DNA of 64,000 bases from Trogon surrucura. Lineage: Eukaryota; Chordata; Aves; Trogoniformes; Trogonidae. Each line of letters opens with the position of its first letter. The first letter of the stretch is position 1. The stretch spans positions 43,367,898-43,431,897 of the forward strand of contig CM036617.1 of assembly GCA_020746105.1 (NCBI GenBank), read 5' to 3'. Shown here in pieces: positions 35,768 to 47,374 of the stretch. The position numbers were made by a program, and so were the translations under genes. The notes under the pieces are model-generated. The model worked only from the letters and a program-made list of their open reading frames with translations, did not search any database and had not been told where the DNA came from.

Positions 35768-37619
35768 TTAAACTGAAATGATCAAGTAACTGATATAACT
35801 CATGGAACTTAGCAGCTTCAGAAATTTGCATCTAACCTGCATCTTTGACGTAAGCATTATCTGGTTATTAAATTACACTTTCATTTGTTCTTTACGCCTT
35901 CATTTTTCAAGGAGACACTTAAAAAATACTACAAGAGTTTTCTGTTTGGTCAAATGCAGTGATACACAATCTAAAACTTGCTAAGTACAAGCAAGTGTAG
36001 TAACAGTTACATTCCAACTACAGTGATATTTTCCAAATGACTCAAACCAACTTCAATAATACTAAACATACAAGAAGTATGTTGTCTTCAGTTTAGTTTT
36101 GTAGCTTTACAAGAAATATCCTGAAAAATGATGCAAAACTATTAGTATTTAAATATTTTGAGAAGTTAGAGAGAAGAATGTCTAACTCAACAAAGAGCAC
36201 CATGAACTCTAATGTATATGAAAGTTTTTTCTTCCAATACAGGTTTGTATTATTTACAAATCATCCAATTTATAACTTCTTCTGTAAAACTAAACCTGAA
36301 ATTATTTTAAAGAGTAAAAGTCTTACAAATATATATCTATTTAATTTCAAATAAGTTCTGTTAGACTTCAAAGACTTGTGGAAAGAAAAAAAAGTATTAT
36401 TTTCAAATAAATATCTAATTTATGGAATAACTAATAATCAGCTTTATAGCACTTTTACAGATTTTAAACTATTTAAGAAGTTGACAGGCATCCAAGTTAT
36501 TTTAGAGCATCACTTTATAGAATTACATTCTGAACTCAATAATTACCAGCTAATGTGTGTTAGTAAGAATTTTTTTAAAAAAAATACTTTCCCCCTACTT
36601 CTTTACAGAGAATCTGGGAAAAAAAGTGCAGTCTGGAGGTTATACATTTTTGACTTCTGTCGGTAACTTGTCCATTTTTGTCTCTTCAGAGCTTTCTAGT
36701 GCTGAAAAAACATTAAAAAAGACAACAATAGGAGGCCAGTATGGGCAAAATTCCAGAATGTTCATGAAAACAGTGTCCTAATCAATCTGCTATTGAAATA
36801 TCAGGCAATTAACACTGAAAGCCTGCTTAATTAGGATGATTCATGTAAAAGGAAATGTTGAATAGTTCTATTTACACAATCATTATATTTACTCATTGTA
36901 TTTACTCTTTTGCTAGAACTAGAATTCAAAGTGTCTGCATATAAGTACTAACATCTCATTTTCTATACAGGCTATAAATTGTTCTGCTATTTAATTCTCA
37001 GTGACAGTATGAAGATGTTAGTTAATAACTGTCTAGATGCAAGACTAATGGTAAGAAATCATATATGATTAGGAAGACACACAAAACTTATGTAAATGGA
37101 TAATACCTAGAGTGCCTAGTGTGAAAAAAATAATTGGAAAAGTTTTTTAGCACATAATCACACCCTAAACTTTTGCTAACCAAAATCTTATAGATTCATA
37201 GTCTACTTTCTTATGAGAATAAAATACTCCCAATAGATTTTTCTTAGAAAATGAGAAATCCGTATACACTTTGATCAATACATATTCAATAAAGTGTCTG
37301 TTTTGTAAAATATATCCATACATAATGGAATGCATACAGGTTCTTTATAAAAACACACTTTCTTCAAAGTCTGTGACATTTGACAGGATATGACTTTGCC
37401 AATATATGGCTCTTTAGAGCTGATCAAAAACTGACAAGGAAAAGCCAACTGCAGTTGACTTTTTAAACTTTTTCTAAGTTTTTTAACTGTTCTACTCTTC
37501 CTCATTTGAAGGTGAGCAAATACTGACTGACCTTTTTCAAAATCTCTGGTGACGAGCTGTATGGTTGCTGAGGGGAATATCTATAACATTTTGCACATAT
37601 GAGGGTAAAGTAGTGAGAG
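35768..37619. other. Unique AT-rich DNA, no gene seen
   Basis: Strongly AT-rich. The 96- and 74-codon frames near 36376-36781 are AT-driven and show no domain. Confidence 0.5.
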
Positions 37620-38859
37620 ATCATAGAATCATAGAATCATAGCGTGGATACCCTACATTTTAGTTAGCTGTGCTGGCAGCACTGCGTTGCAGAGTTAAGA
37701 CTTTCATCCTTGGGCTCTTTTCTAAACAAGTGCGTAACTCTTGCTTGCTAATTATAAAAAGAGACCCTGACCAGCTGAGTATAGCTCATGTTGAGAGCTT
37801 TTCCATGAGAATGGACAGATAAGATGCATCTTTTACACAACATGTGCATGGGAGTGAACGGGAGAGTATGATCAAAACAGAACTGGGAAAGTCTGTTCTC
37901 CCTGTGTGATAAGAGAGTGATTGAAGGAGTACATGAGCTAATATCAGCCCTGGCTACATAGTCTGGTCTCTTGTTTGTAACCCACAAACAGTGCTTCTTG
38001 CTAATAAGTATAAATATGTGTGCCTGCTTGCAATAAAGTGAATTCCGTTTTCCACCATCTCGGAGTTCGTGCGTGCTTCTCCACATCATAGAAAGTTAGA
38101 GATTGGAAGAGACCTTGAAAGATCATCTGTTCCAATCCCCTTAGGATCACACAGGAGCCATACAGGATCACACAGCAGGCCACACAGGAACACATCCAGA
38201 CAGGTTTTGAAAGTCTCCAGAGAAGGAGACTCCACAACCTCTCTGGGCAGCCTGTGCCAGTGCTCTGTCACCCTCACAGTAAAAAAATTTCTCCTCATGT
38301 TCAGGTAGAACTTCCTATGTTCTAACTTAAACCCATTATTTCTTGTTCTATTGCTGGGCACCACTGAAAAGAAATTGTCCCCTTCCTCAGATATTTATAT
38401 ATGTTAATAAGATCCCCTCTCAAGCCATCTCTTGTCAAGACTAAACAGCCTGAGTTCTCAGTTTCTCTTCATACGAGAGATGTTCAAGTCCCTTAATCAC
38501 CCTTGTAGCTCTCCATTGGACTCTCTCCAGTAGGTGCCTGTCTTTCTTGAACTGGTGAGCCCAAAACTGGACACAGTATTCCAGGCGTGGTCTCACCAGG
38601 GCAGAGTAAAGGGGGAGGAGAACTTCCCTAGACCTACTGGACACACTTTTCTTATTGCAGCCCAGGATCTCACTGTCCCATGAACAACTTGCTGTGCACT
38701 AGGACTCCAAGGTCTTTCTCCACAGGGCTGCTTTCCAGCAGGATGTCCCTTAATCTGTCCTGGTGCCTGGTGTTATTTCTCCCCAGATGCAGGACTCTAC
38801 ACTTGTCCTTATTGAACTTCATGAGGTTCCCCTTTGCCCAGCTCTCCAGCCTGTCCAGA
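37620..38859 (-). mobile_element. CR1 LINE split by a solo LTR
   Basis: The 3' octamer tail (37620-37642, three CATAGAAT-type units) is separated from the rest of the element (38086-38859) by the LTR at 37643-38085. The body reads in reverse as the 3' UTR and ORF2 C-terminus ([29 protein letters not shown], then [15 protein letters not shown], then a segment corresponding to [20 protein letters not shown]). Several stops and small indels break the frame. The 5' end at 38859 abuts the 3' tail of the next CR1. Confidence 0.92.
37643..38085 (+). mobile_element. Solo LTR (443 bp) inserted into a CR1 tail
   Basis: The segment is bounded by a perfect 6-bp target duplication TCATAG (37637-37642 and 38086-38091). 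The insertion ends ...CTTCTCCACA and starts CGTGGATAC, which is TGTGG... with the first T mutated. Near its right end are a TATA-like 'agtataaatatg' (about 38007-38018), an AATAAA (38032-38037) and a short U5-like tail, giving plus orientation. A 6-bp duplication fits ERVK/alpharetrovirus-like integrases. There are no flanking viral genes. It belongs to a different family from LTR families A and B. Confidence 0.85.
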
Positions 38860-40384
38860 TCATAGAATCATAGAATCATAGAATCATAGAATGTTAGGGA
38901 TTGGAAGGGACCTCGAAAGATCATCAAGTCCAATCCCCCTGCCAGAGCAGGAATGCCTAGACTATGCCACACAGGAACGTGTCCAGGCAGGTCTTGAATG
39001 TCTCCAGAGAAGGAGACTCCACAACCTCTCTGGGCAGCCTGTTCCAGGGCTCCGTCACCCTCACTGAGAAGAAGTTTCTTCTCGAGTTTAAGCGGAACCT
39101 CTTATGTTCCAGTTTCAGCCCATTACCCCTTGTCCTATCAGTGGTTGTCACCGAGAAGAGCCTGGCTCCATCCTCGTGACACTCACCCTTGATATATTTG
39201 TAAACATTAATGAGGTCACCCCTCAGTCTCCTCTTCTCCAAACTAAAGAGCCCCAGCTCCTTCAGTCTTTTCTCATAAGGGAGATGCTCCACTCCCTTAA
39301 TCATCCTAGTTGCCCTGTGCTGGACTCTCTCCAGCACTTCCCTGTCTTTCTTGAACTGAGGGGCCCAGAACTGGACACAGTATTCCAGATGGGGTCTCAC
39401 CAGGGCAGAGTAGAGGGGAAGGAGAACCTCTCTCGACCTACTAACCACCCCCCTTCTAATACACCCCAGGATGCCATTGGCCTTCCTGGCCACAAGGGCA
39501 CAGTGCTGGCTCATGGTCATCCTGCTGTCCACCAAGACTCCCAGGTCCCTTTCCCCTACACTACTCTCTAATAAGTCATTCCCCAACTTATACTGGAACC
39601 TGGGGTTGTTCCTACCCAGATGCAAGACCCTACATTTACCCTTGTTATATTTCATTAAATTTTTCCCCGCCCAACGCTCCAGCGTGTCCAGGTCTCGCTG
39701 GATGGCAGCACAGCCTTCCTGTGTGTCAGCCACCCCTCCCAGTTTCATATCATCAGCGAACCTGCTGACGGTGTACTCTATACCCTCATCCAGGTCGTTG
39801 ATGAAGATGCTGAACAAAAGTGGACCCAGTACTGATCCCTGAGGAACACCACTGGCCACAGACCTCCAACTCGACTCTGAGCCACTGATCACAACCCTAT
39901 GAACTCTTGCTGAGCCAGTTCACAATCCACCTCATGGTCCAATCATCTATCCCACATTTCTTGAGTTTACCTACAAGGAGGTTATGGGGGACAGTATCAA
40001 CAGCCTTTCTGAGGTTGACATCCACTGAGGTTGACATCCACTGCTCTCCCTTCATCAACCCATTTGGTCATGCCTTCATAAACAGATATCATATAAATCA
40101 GGCAAGATTTCCCCTTGGTAAATCTATGTTGGCTACTCCTGATAACCTTTTCTTCCAATTGATTAGAGATGGCCTTCAGAATGAGCCACCCCATCATCTT
40201 CCCAGGAATGGAGGTGAGACTGACTGACCTGTAGTTGCCAGGGTCCTCCTTCTTGCCCTTTTTGAAAATGGGAGTGATATTGGCTGTATTTCAAGTCCTC
40301 CGGCACCTCTCCCATTCCTCATGTTTTTCTCAAAGATGATGGAGAGCGGCTCAGCCACAACATTAGCCAACACTCTCAGCATAG
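38860..40384 (-). mobile_element. CR1 LINE, 1.5 kb, young
   Basis: The 3' tail at 38860-38893 has four CATAGAAT-type units, followed by the 3' UTR ('ggattggaagggacctcgaa' region), the ORF2 C-terminus and the RT palm up to about 40384, where it is 5'-truncated in the fingers region (segment equivalent to TNIALIFKKGKKEDPGNYRSV). Reading frame damage is limited (see the ORF2 entry), so it is one of the youngest CR1s here. Confidence 0.95.
38957..40384 (-). pseudogene. CR1 ORF2 reverse transcriptase, 5'-truncated, two frameshifts
   Basis: From 39892 down to 38957 there are 311 open codons: [23 protein letters not shown], the catalytic palm motif [59 protein letters not shown] and the C-terminus ending FLCGIV. 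Upstream the frame is displaced twice: by a short deletion near 39905 (before VISGSES) and by a perfect 16-bp tandem duplication at 40010-40041. The part at 39997-40197 reads [27 protein letters not shown], the segment preceding the DFSKAFD motif. The endonuclease domain is absent. It cannot be active, but its catalytic aspartates are intact. Confidence 0.92.
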
Positions 40385-42009
40385 ATTTAGCTTTGGTTTG
40401 TATGCCTACATTTTAAAATTCTATTAAAAACATCTAATAAATTGGAAAAGAGTGTTTGGAAGGCAAATAAATACAAGGTTTTGCTATGTAATGCTGCATG
40501 TTAACTACAGCTGTCATTTCAGGGGAAATGGTGAACAGGCTTGTGGCAGGCCCACACAGAGTTTGGGCTTTGCAGAGAGTGACAAGGACTTTTTTTTTTT
40601 TTTTTTTTTTTTTTCCCCCGAAGATCTATGTTATCCAGCATGAAGAAAAGCATGCTGGTGTGAGATATTCTCATTAGTCTGCTCTGTGTAGCAGGTGTGC
40701 TGATACCAGCTGTGCCAGCTGCACCTTAGTGGTGGCCTTCAGAGTCAAGTCAAGGTATAGTCAAGGTACAGCACAGCAGCAATCAGCTCTTTTGTGATGG
40801 GAACGCAGTCTTTCAGATAACCACCTTTAAAGTTCACTGTATGTAAACATTTTGAATGTGGGTTGTTTTTTTTCTTTTGTTCTTTTTTTTTCACTGCTAT
40901 GCAGCACTGAGAAACAACCAAAATGTAGCTGGAAACAAGCCTTCAATAAGAAGTTGTAAACAGTCTTAAAATACCAGGAAAATTATACTGGGTAATTAGC
41001 AGCAAAAGACAGCATATAGCATCACTAGCTGTCAAAGATGTAGAAATTGTACTTCAGAAGCTTCTGTAGTGCCAAAAAAGTGTAGCTGAAGAAATGAAAC
41101 TGCAAATGATCTGAAATCACATTTGCAAGAACTAGAAAATGAATCTTCTTAGTGGATTATTGCTATATATGTTGTCCCATCAGTCACTTTACATTATTTC
41201 TCATGTCAAGGTGTTAGTGTCAAAAGTTGCCTTTTACTCATGCATTCTTTTAATAGGTAAGAAAGCTGATTAACTTACTTAGGAGGTAATTACCCAGACA
41301 AGAATTAGGAGTTAAACTGTCCCTGGATCTTTCACGTATGCTCAACGGTGAAAAAATAGGAAAAAAAAGAGTAGCTACTGCAGTTCTATTGCTTCTGAGC
41401 AATGATTCAGTTCAGGATAAGACCTTTATAGCTTCATGAGCAAAATGTTTTATCAGATTATGTTATTACCAAAAAAGTTGATTCCTTACACATGATTTAC
41501 CTTGAAATAAAGCAATAAATTGAAAGTGATGCATCTGTTCCAGTTGTAGTTTATGTAGATAACTGATGCATCTGTTCCAGTTTCAGTTTATGTAGATAAG
41601 CTCTGATGCATTTGCCCCTTTAAAGGCAAAATTTTTTAATTCTTCTCTTAAAATCAAACATTTCTTCTACAAACAATATGCAAAATGAATATCAACATGC
41701 CTCTTCCATGACCATATTCTTAAAACAACAGACATAAGAATTCTGCAGATAGATGCAGTGCCTTAAGTTATGCTGTTTTGCACACAGAATTCAAGATTTG
41801 CTGGGTAAGAAAGAGATAGGCAAGTATGTTTCAGTCTGTTATATGTGTTGGAAACAGCCCTGTGAATGGAAGATAGAACTCTTTTGTCCTAAGGGAATCC
41901 CTAAATATTAGACCGTACAGTTTTCTCAGATAAGTTTTGTATTTTCTCAAACATAAAATGCCATTTTGCTATCAATACATGGTTGATTACACATCAGTTT
42001 TTAAGCTAT
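40385..42009. other. Unique AT-rich DNA, no gene seen
   Basis: Contains a long T-run (40591-40614) and a 37-40-bp tandem repeat (listed separately). Confidence 0.5.
41527..41615 (+). repeat. Tandem repeat, 37-40-bp unit, about 2.3 copies
   Basis: Units begin TGATGCATCTGTTCCAGTT at 41527 and 41564 and a partial third begins TGATGCATTTG at 41604. Units 1 and 2 share the 'ttatgtagataa' end. This is a local tandem duplication with a few substitutions. Confidence 0.85.
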
Positions 42010-42625
42010 TGCTGAGAAGTACATGCACAGCATCAAGGCTTTCTCTGTTTCATAGTCAGACACCACAACATGTAGACAAAGGATGGGCAAAAATCTGGGA
42101 GGGGGCACAGCTGGGACACCTGACCTGAACTGGCCAAAAGGATATTCCATACCATATGGTGTGCTCAACAGTAAGACTGAGGCATAGTCTTTGCACAGTA
42201 ACTACTAGTTGAAGACTGTCTGGGCACTGGTCTGCCCCTCCCCTCCCCTCCCCCCCCCCCCTCCCCTCCCCTCCCCTCCCCTCCCCTCCCCTCCCCTCCC
42301 CTCCCCTCCCCTCCCCTCCCCTCCCCTTCCCTTCCCTTCCCTTCCCTTCCCTTCCCTTCCCTTCCCTTCCCTTCCCTTCCCTTCCCTTCCCTTCCCTTCC
42401 CTTCCCTTCCCTTCCCTCTCCCCATTCCCCTCCCCTCTCCCCATTCCCCTCCCCTCTCCTGTTTCTCTTGCATTTTCCTTCTGCCTGCCTTGCTTATTAA
42501 AGTGGCTTTTTCCTAGAACCATGAGTTTTTTCACTTTTGTCATACTTCTTCCCCTGTCCTGCTGAGGGGGGAAATGAGTGAATGACTGGGTGAGGACTTG
42601 GTTGCTGGCCAGAGGTACCCACCAG
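42010..42625 (-). mobile_element. Endogenous retrovirus LTR fragment with an internal microsatellite
   Basis: Minus-strand features of a TGTTGTGG-type avian LTR can be read from the right: the start region near 42625 (reverse of 'gttgctggccagaggtaccc'), then 'gtgaaaaaactcatggttct' and the 'agccactttaataagcaag' region in reverse. On the left are 'cacctgacctgaactggcc' and 'attccataccatatgg' and 'ctgggagggggcacagctgg'. The 3' end of the LTR is missing or unrecognisable left of 42010. The internal C-rich part has expanded into the CCCCT/CCCTT array. Possibly related to the plus LTR at 51206. Confidence 0.55.
42234..42459 (+). repeat. CCCCT / CCCTT pentanucleotide microsatellite
   Basis: About 226 bp of pure pyrimidine on this strand: a CCCCT array with a 12-C interruption (42234-42325), then a CCCTT array (42326-42416), then imperfect 'ctctccccattcccctcccc' units to 42459. 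It is visible directly. All three long open frames over it are products of the repeat and encode nothing. Confidence 0.97.
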
Positions 42626-43652
42626 GTTTACCTACTGGTTTAGATTATGTTGCAAAGCACAGTATAAATGGGCATGCGAGGTAGTAAGTCTGTGTGAGCC
42701 ATATCCTAAGGAGTCGGATACTGACATATCTAAGGCTTATGTTTCTGAATCAGCTGAAGTTCTGCATTTTCTGTGAGTTAAGAAACTCAAAAATACAGAA
42801 GATGCTAGAAGACTGCACATTGTGAAGTTCATCTGTATTTGGTATTTCTCTACAGACACGGATTTTGAGAACTGGTGCACTGATGACTAGATTAAATCAG
42901 TGCTCTCAGTGTCTAAATCCAGAAGGTGCGAGGTACTTGTTACACAACAGCTACAATGAGAGACAACCAGATACCGAAGCTGTATCGATTTCCTTAGGCA
43001 AGATCGTAGCTCTGTGGATCTTATTAGGACATGTCTCGTTTACTTTGTCTCTGCTGATTCTGTATTGAATAATCGGAGTAAAGAACCAAACTGACTTCAA
43101 TGAGACTTGAATCAGGTCCTGAAAGACTGAATAAGAAAGTTCCTCTTACTGAAATTACACAATGAATCCTTCCTTCTGAATTAATTAGTTATTCTTTACA
43201 CCACACCTGCTTCTCTAACGAAGATTGTCCTTGGTACATAGTTAAAACAAAGAGAAAACAAAAAGCAAGCGACATCTTCATTCTTGCCATTGAAAGATGC
43301 TATTTTGTAAGGGTAAAAGTAGCAGAAAAGGTAATAGTACTGCCTTTCTTACTACTTACATTTATTTTTTCAGAAACATATAAATACAATGTTCATTCTT
43401 CTGGAATCTTTTTAATGCAATGTAATCCACAATTTATATGAAATGTAATATTTATTTAGGCACATCATTGCCAGAGTTGATATAGGGAATAGAAACTAAA
43501 CACTGTATTTTTTTCTCCTCTTAACTATTACTGCCAAAACTGTGTGAATATAGCTTTAGGTTATCAGCTGTCTTTGCCAACTCTTTCATCAGGGGAGCAC
43601 AGTGAAGAAGCAACCAATTAAAACAACTCCTATTCAACCTTCACTTTTGATT
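42626..43652. other. Unique DNA, one weak exon-like segment
   Basis: Nothing is firmly identifiable. The segment at 42856-43068 follows an acceptor-like 'tatttctctacag' and is open to a stop with a hydrophobic C-terminus (see findings). Confidence 0.4.
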
Positions 43653-43722
43653 CACAGAATCATAGAACTGTTTAGGTTGGAAAAGACCTTTAAGATCATT
43701 GAGTCCAACTGTTAACCTAACT
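43653..43722 (-). mobile_element. Short CR1 3'-end fragment
   Basis: 'cacagaatcatagaactg' then 'ggttggaaaagacctttaag' and 'gagtccaactgttaacc'. Same subfamily segment as 4188-4266 and 57097-57165. Confidence 0.8.
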
Positions 43723-46154
43723 CTTCTTGTAGTGAAATGGTCACCTGTTTGTAATTCTCCCATGAAGGCTGCAATGGATAGTTCTGTTGCAATGTCTCAC
43801 ATATCGGTTTCTCCAGCAGAATCTGTTGTAAATATAAATGATTAATTTAGTTTTCAAGGAGATGAAATTAATTTTGAGGTCAGGCTCAATTATTAAGACA
43901 CAAGTTTTGGACGTGAAACATCCATGTGCCACTGTGTTTTTTTTATGTAACTACAGCTGTGCTGAGCAGGCCAAATCCCCAAAACCACTCAGGTATGTAA
44001 CTCCCATTAAAACCAGTAGAAATCAGGTTCCTGAATGTTAGCAATGATCTAGGTCTCAGTCTTCACAGCTTACATATTGCTTATGCTCGTTGCTTGTGAG
44101 TGAGTTCTGCATTAGAGATAAAATGGCTGAGAGAAGATTTATTTCCCACACTAAAACACTGCTAAGTACCTTGCACTAGTTAATAGCTTCTCTTTAAGTT
44201 ACTGTTCACCGTTTGTTAGGTAAACAACATACACCATACTAAATTCACTCCTTTATCAAGAAAAATATTAAATAATTAAGACGCTTCACAAAAAATGTGC
44301 AATGCTTTTTAACACAACACTAACAATTACGTATTTACACAGAAGGAAAAGCAGCATGAGGCATAATCCATGATAAAGCACAGGAAATTTGTTTTTCATC
44401 ATCTTATCAAGATTGACAGTTAAACTTTTAAAGCTAAATGTCTAAACGCTGTTGAGAATTTCCTTATTTCTTTGGACTTCTTAGGGTCTCATTAAACTAG
44501 TTATCAATCATAATGTTATCAATTATGGACAATGCCAGTCTTAGAACAATCTAGGTCTTGTAAGACAAGTTGAACTTACCCCTAGTATGCACTTTCTACA
44601 TCACTACCTGGAGCTCCTTAATCCTTTTTACCCTTGGAGATATCCAAATTCATTTTTCCAACTCAAAATGTGCAAAAGTTCATGAGAACATTGGATCTTT
44701 CTGCCTTCATTATAAACACCACAGAGACCTCTGGAAACCTCTGCCAAAGATGTGAATTATTCCTTACTTCATTAGAAAGTTATCTATATTACCAGACATG
44801 AAAACTACAACACACTGCTCATACAATTTTTTTTTTTCTTTTTTTTTTGGTACATAGTCAAACCAATGAATATAACACATTGTGAAAGACTTGAAATGTG
44901 TTCAAGTCCAGTGGGAGCCATATGCAGTGATTGATATTTACTGAACTCTCACGGTCCTTAACAAAGATTACACTGCACACATGACTAGCTAGACTGTGCC
45001 AAAGGTTTGCAACCTTTTCTACCTCTAACAGTGGTGGTAAAAAAAGGACCCTCTTTATACCTTACTGGAAGTTAACTTTCACCTACCCGGATCTTCCTGT
45101 TAACTATCTTTTGAGTCTGTCTCTAATACATGTCAGCTGACAAAAGACCATTCTAGGCAACCTAAAACATCAGAACCTTTTTTTTTTTTTTTTCTGATCC
45201 ACTAAGAAAATTCATAAAAATTAGCAGGTATAGAGACCAAACTCTTCTTGGCTGAATGCTCATATCAGTGGCTCTGTTTTGTTTCTGCATTTCATCATCT
45301 GAATTCCGTATCAGTTCTGAACAATGGTCTATCCCAGGTTCTGGATTCAAACTAGAAGACTGGAATTTATGTTTCAACCTTGAAGTGGGATGCCTAAGAA
45401 CTGAAGAGGTTTGTATGTTCTGATATTTAGGGGTTTTTTATTCTCTGACTCCACCAGACTCATGAAACAGATCACATGGATTGTCTTGCTAACTCTAACA
45501 CTTCCTTGGAGACATGTCTCTTCTGCAAGGAACAGGATTCTGGAATGTATGTATTTAAAATATAAGCTTTACAGTACCAAATAGAAAAATAAATCAAGTG
45601 TTTTATTTGGCTAGATGCACTTCTATCCCAACAGCATCTTTTTTTTTTTTTTTTTTTTAACTAGTTTATGGAAGGTTTCCTTATTTTTATCTTCCGCATA
45701 TATACATTTAGTGGAAATCAGTACACTATTGGAAGTCTGGAATTTTACATTTCATCTTTCATTAATTGTATTTTAGTGTTAATTCTGCCTCTGCTTTAAT
45801 AGTAGTCTGTACACCTTTGTCTAATTTTAAATAAGTAAATGTGGTTGCTTTAGTATGACAGTTTACATATATTCAATTTTCTACTGCTTCACCAAAAAAC
45901 ACGTCTGTGCTAGAGGTGCTGCAGTTGTTCTTTTTTCTTCCTAGTGTTCACTGGAGCTGTTTGCTGTTGGATCCAGCTGACAAACTTTTTTTTCAATTTT
46001 TTAGTGCACATTGTCCTGACCTGCACTCATTTTGATAAAATTGTTGTACTGTTGGTGTTCCTGAGCTCTGAACTCTGCATTCATTTGATATTGTGTGCCT
46101 TTTCTTGGATTATATCAGAATTTTCAGTCTTGACAGAGTATTTCTTCACTTCAC
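43723..46154. other. Unique AT-rich DNA, no gene seen
   Basis: Several T-runs (44827-44848, 45178-45194, 45641-45658). No repeat or gene is recognised. Confidence 0.5.
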
Positions 46155-47374
46155 TAAGGGTAAATCATGCCTGACATTTGGCGGCCTTCTATGATGGGGC
46201 TACAGCATTGAGGGATAAATGCAGAGAAACCGATGTCATCTACCTGGACTTGTGCAAAGCATCTAACACTGTCCTACGTGACATCCTTGTCTCTAAATTG
46301 GAGAGATATGTCTTTGATGGATAGACCATTCGATGGATAACAAATTGGCTGTATGGTCACAGTCAAAGTGTTGTGGTCAATGATTCGATATCTGAGTGGA
46401 GACCAGTGACAAGGAATGTTCCACAGAGATCAGCATTGGCACTAATGCTGTTTAACATCTTTGTCAGTGACATGGACAGTATAATCGACAGCACCCTCAG
46501 CAAGTTTGTTGATGACACCAAGCTGTGTGGTGCAGTCAACACACTGAAGGGAAGAGATGCTATCCAATGGGACTTGGACAGGCTTGAGGAGTGGATCAGT
46601 GCTAACCTCGTGAAGTTCAACAAAGCCAAGTGCGAGATGCTGCATCTGGGTTGGAGAGCACAAATATGGGCTGGGTGGTGAATGGGTTGAGAACAGCCCT
46701 GCAGAGAAGGACTTGGGAGTACTGGCTGATGAAAAACTTAACGTGAGCTGGCAATGAGTTTTCGCAGACCAGAAAGTAAATCACATCCCTAGCTGCATCA
46801 AAAAAAGCATTGCCAGCAGGTCAAGGGAGGTGATTCACTCCCTCTCCTCCATTCTTATGAGACTCCACTTGGAATACTGTGTCTAGGTCTGGGGCTACCC
46901 AAATAAAAAGGACTTGGACCTGTTGGAGTAATTCTAGAGGAGGAACCACAAAGATAATCAGAGGGTTGGAGCACCTGCCCTTTGAGGACAGGCTGTGAGA
47001 GTTGTGATTGTTCAGCCTGGAGAAGAGAAAGCTCCACGGAGACCTTTTAGTAGCCTTCCAGTACCTGAAGGGGGCCTACAGGAAAGATAGTGAGGGACTA
47101 TTTATCAGGGATTATAGTGATAGGACAAGGGGGAATGTTTTCAAACTGAAAGAGAGTAGATCTAGATTGGATATTAGGAAGAAATTATTTTCTGTGAGAG
47201 TGATGAGACACTGGAACAGTCGAAGTTGTGGACGGCCCCTCCCTGTTAGTGTTCAAGGTCAGGCTGGATGGGATTTTGAACAACCTGGTCTACTGGAATG
47301 TGTCCCTTCCCATGACAGCGGGGTTGCAACTAGATGTTCTTTAAGGTTCCTTTCAACCCAAACCATTCTATGAT
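46155..47374 (+). mobile_element. CR1 LINE, older subfamily, 1.2 kb
   Basis: The element starts in the segment equivalent to GKSCLT/LxAFYD ('aagggtaaatcatgcctgac') and runs through the RT palm, C-terminus and 3' UTR ('gttgcaactagatgttcttt') to 'caaaccattctatgattt'. It differs clearly from the younger 49684 copy (FVDDTKL, SNTLKGRDAIQWDLDRLEEW), so it belongs to an older subfamily. Confidence 0.93.
46180..47290 (+). pseudogene. CR1 ORF2 reverse transcriptase remnant, multiply broken
   Basis: Readable pieces are [26 protein letters not shown] (46229-46308), WRPVTRNVPQRSALALMLFNIFVSDMDS with the palm motif FVDDTKLCG (46397-46530), WISANLVKFNKAKCEMLHLG (to about 46655), a frameshift near 46655-46680, and FSLEKRKLHGDLLVAFQYLKG...FKLKESRSRLDIRKKLFSVRVMRHWNS (47011-47220). 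Stops at 46323, 46756, 46886 and elsewhere inactivate it. The GVPQGS motif is degraded to NVPQRS. Confidence 0.88.

Noticed and set aside
42165..42565. Long Gly/Arg/Glu- or Pro/Ser-rich frames on both strands.
   Set aside because: They are the translation of the pentanucleotide microsatellite and have no coding meaning.
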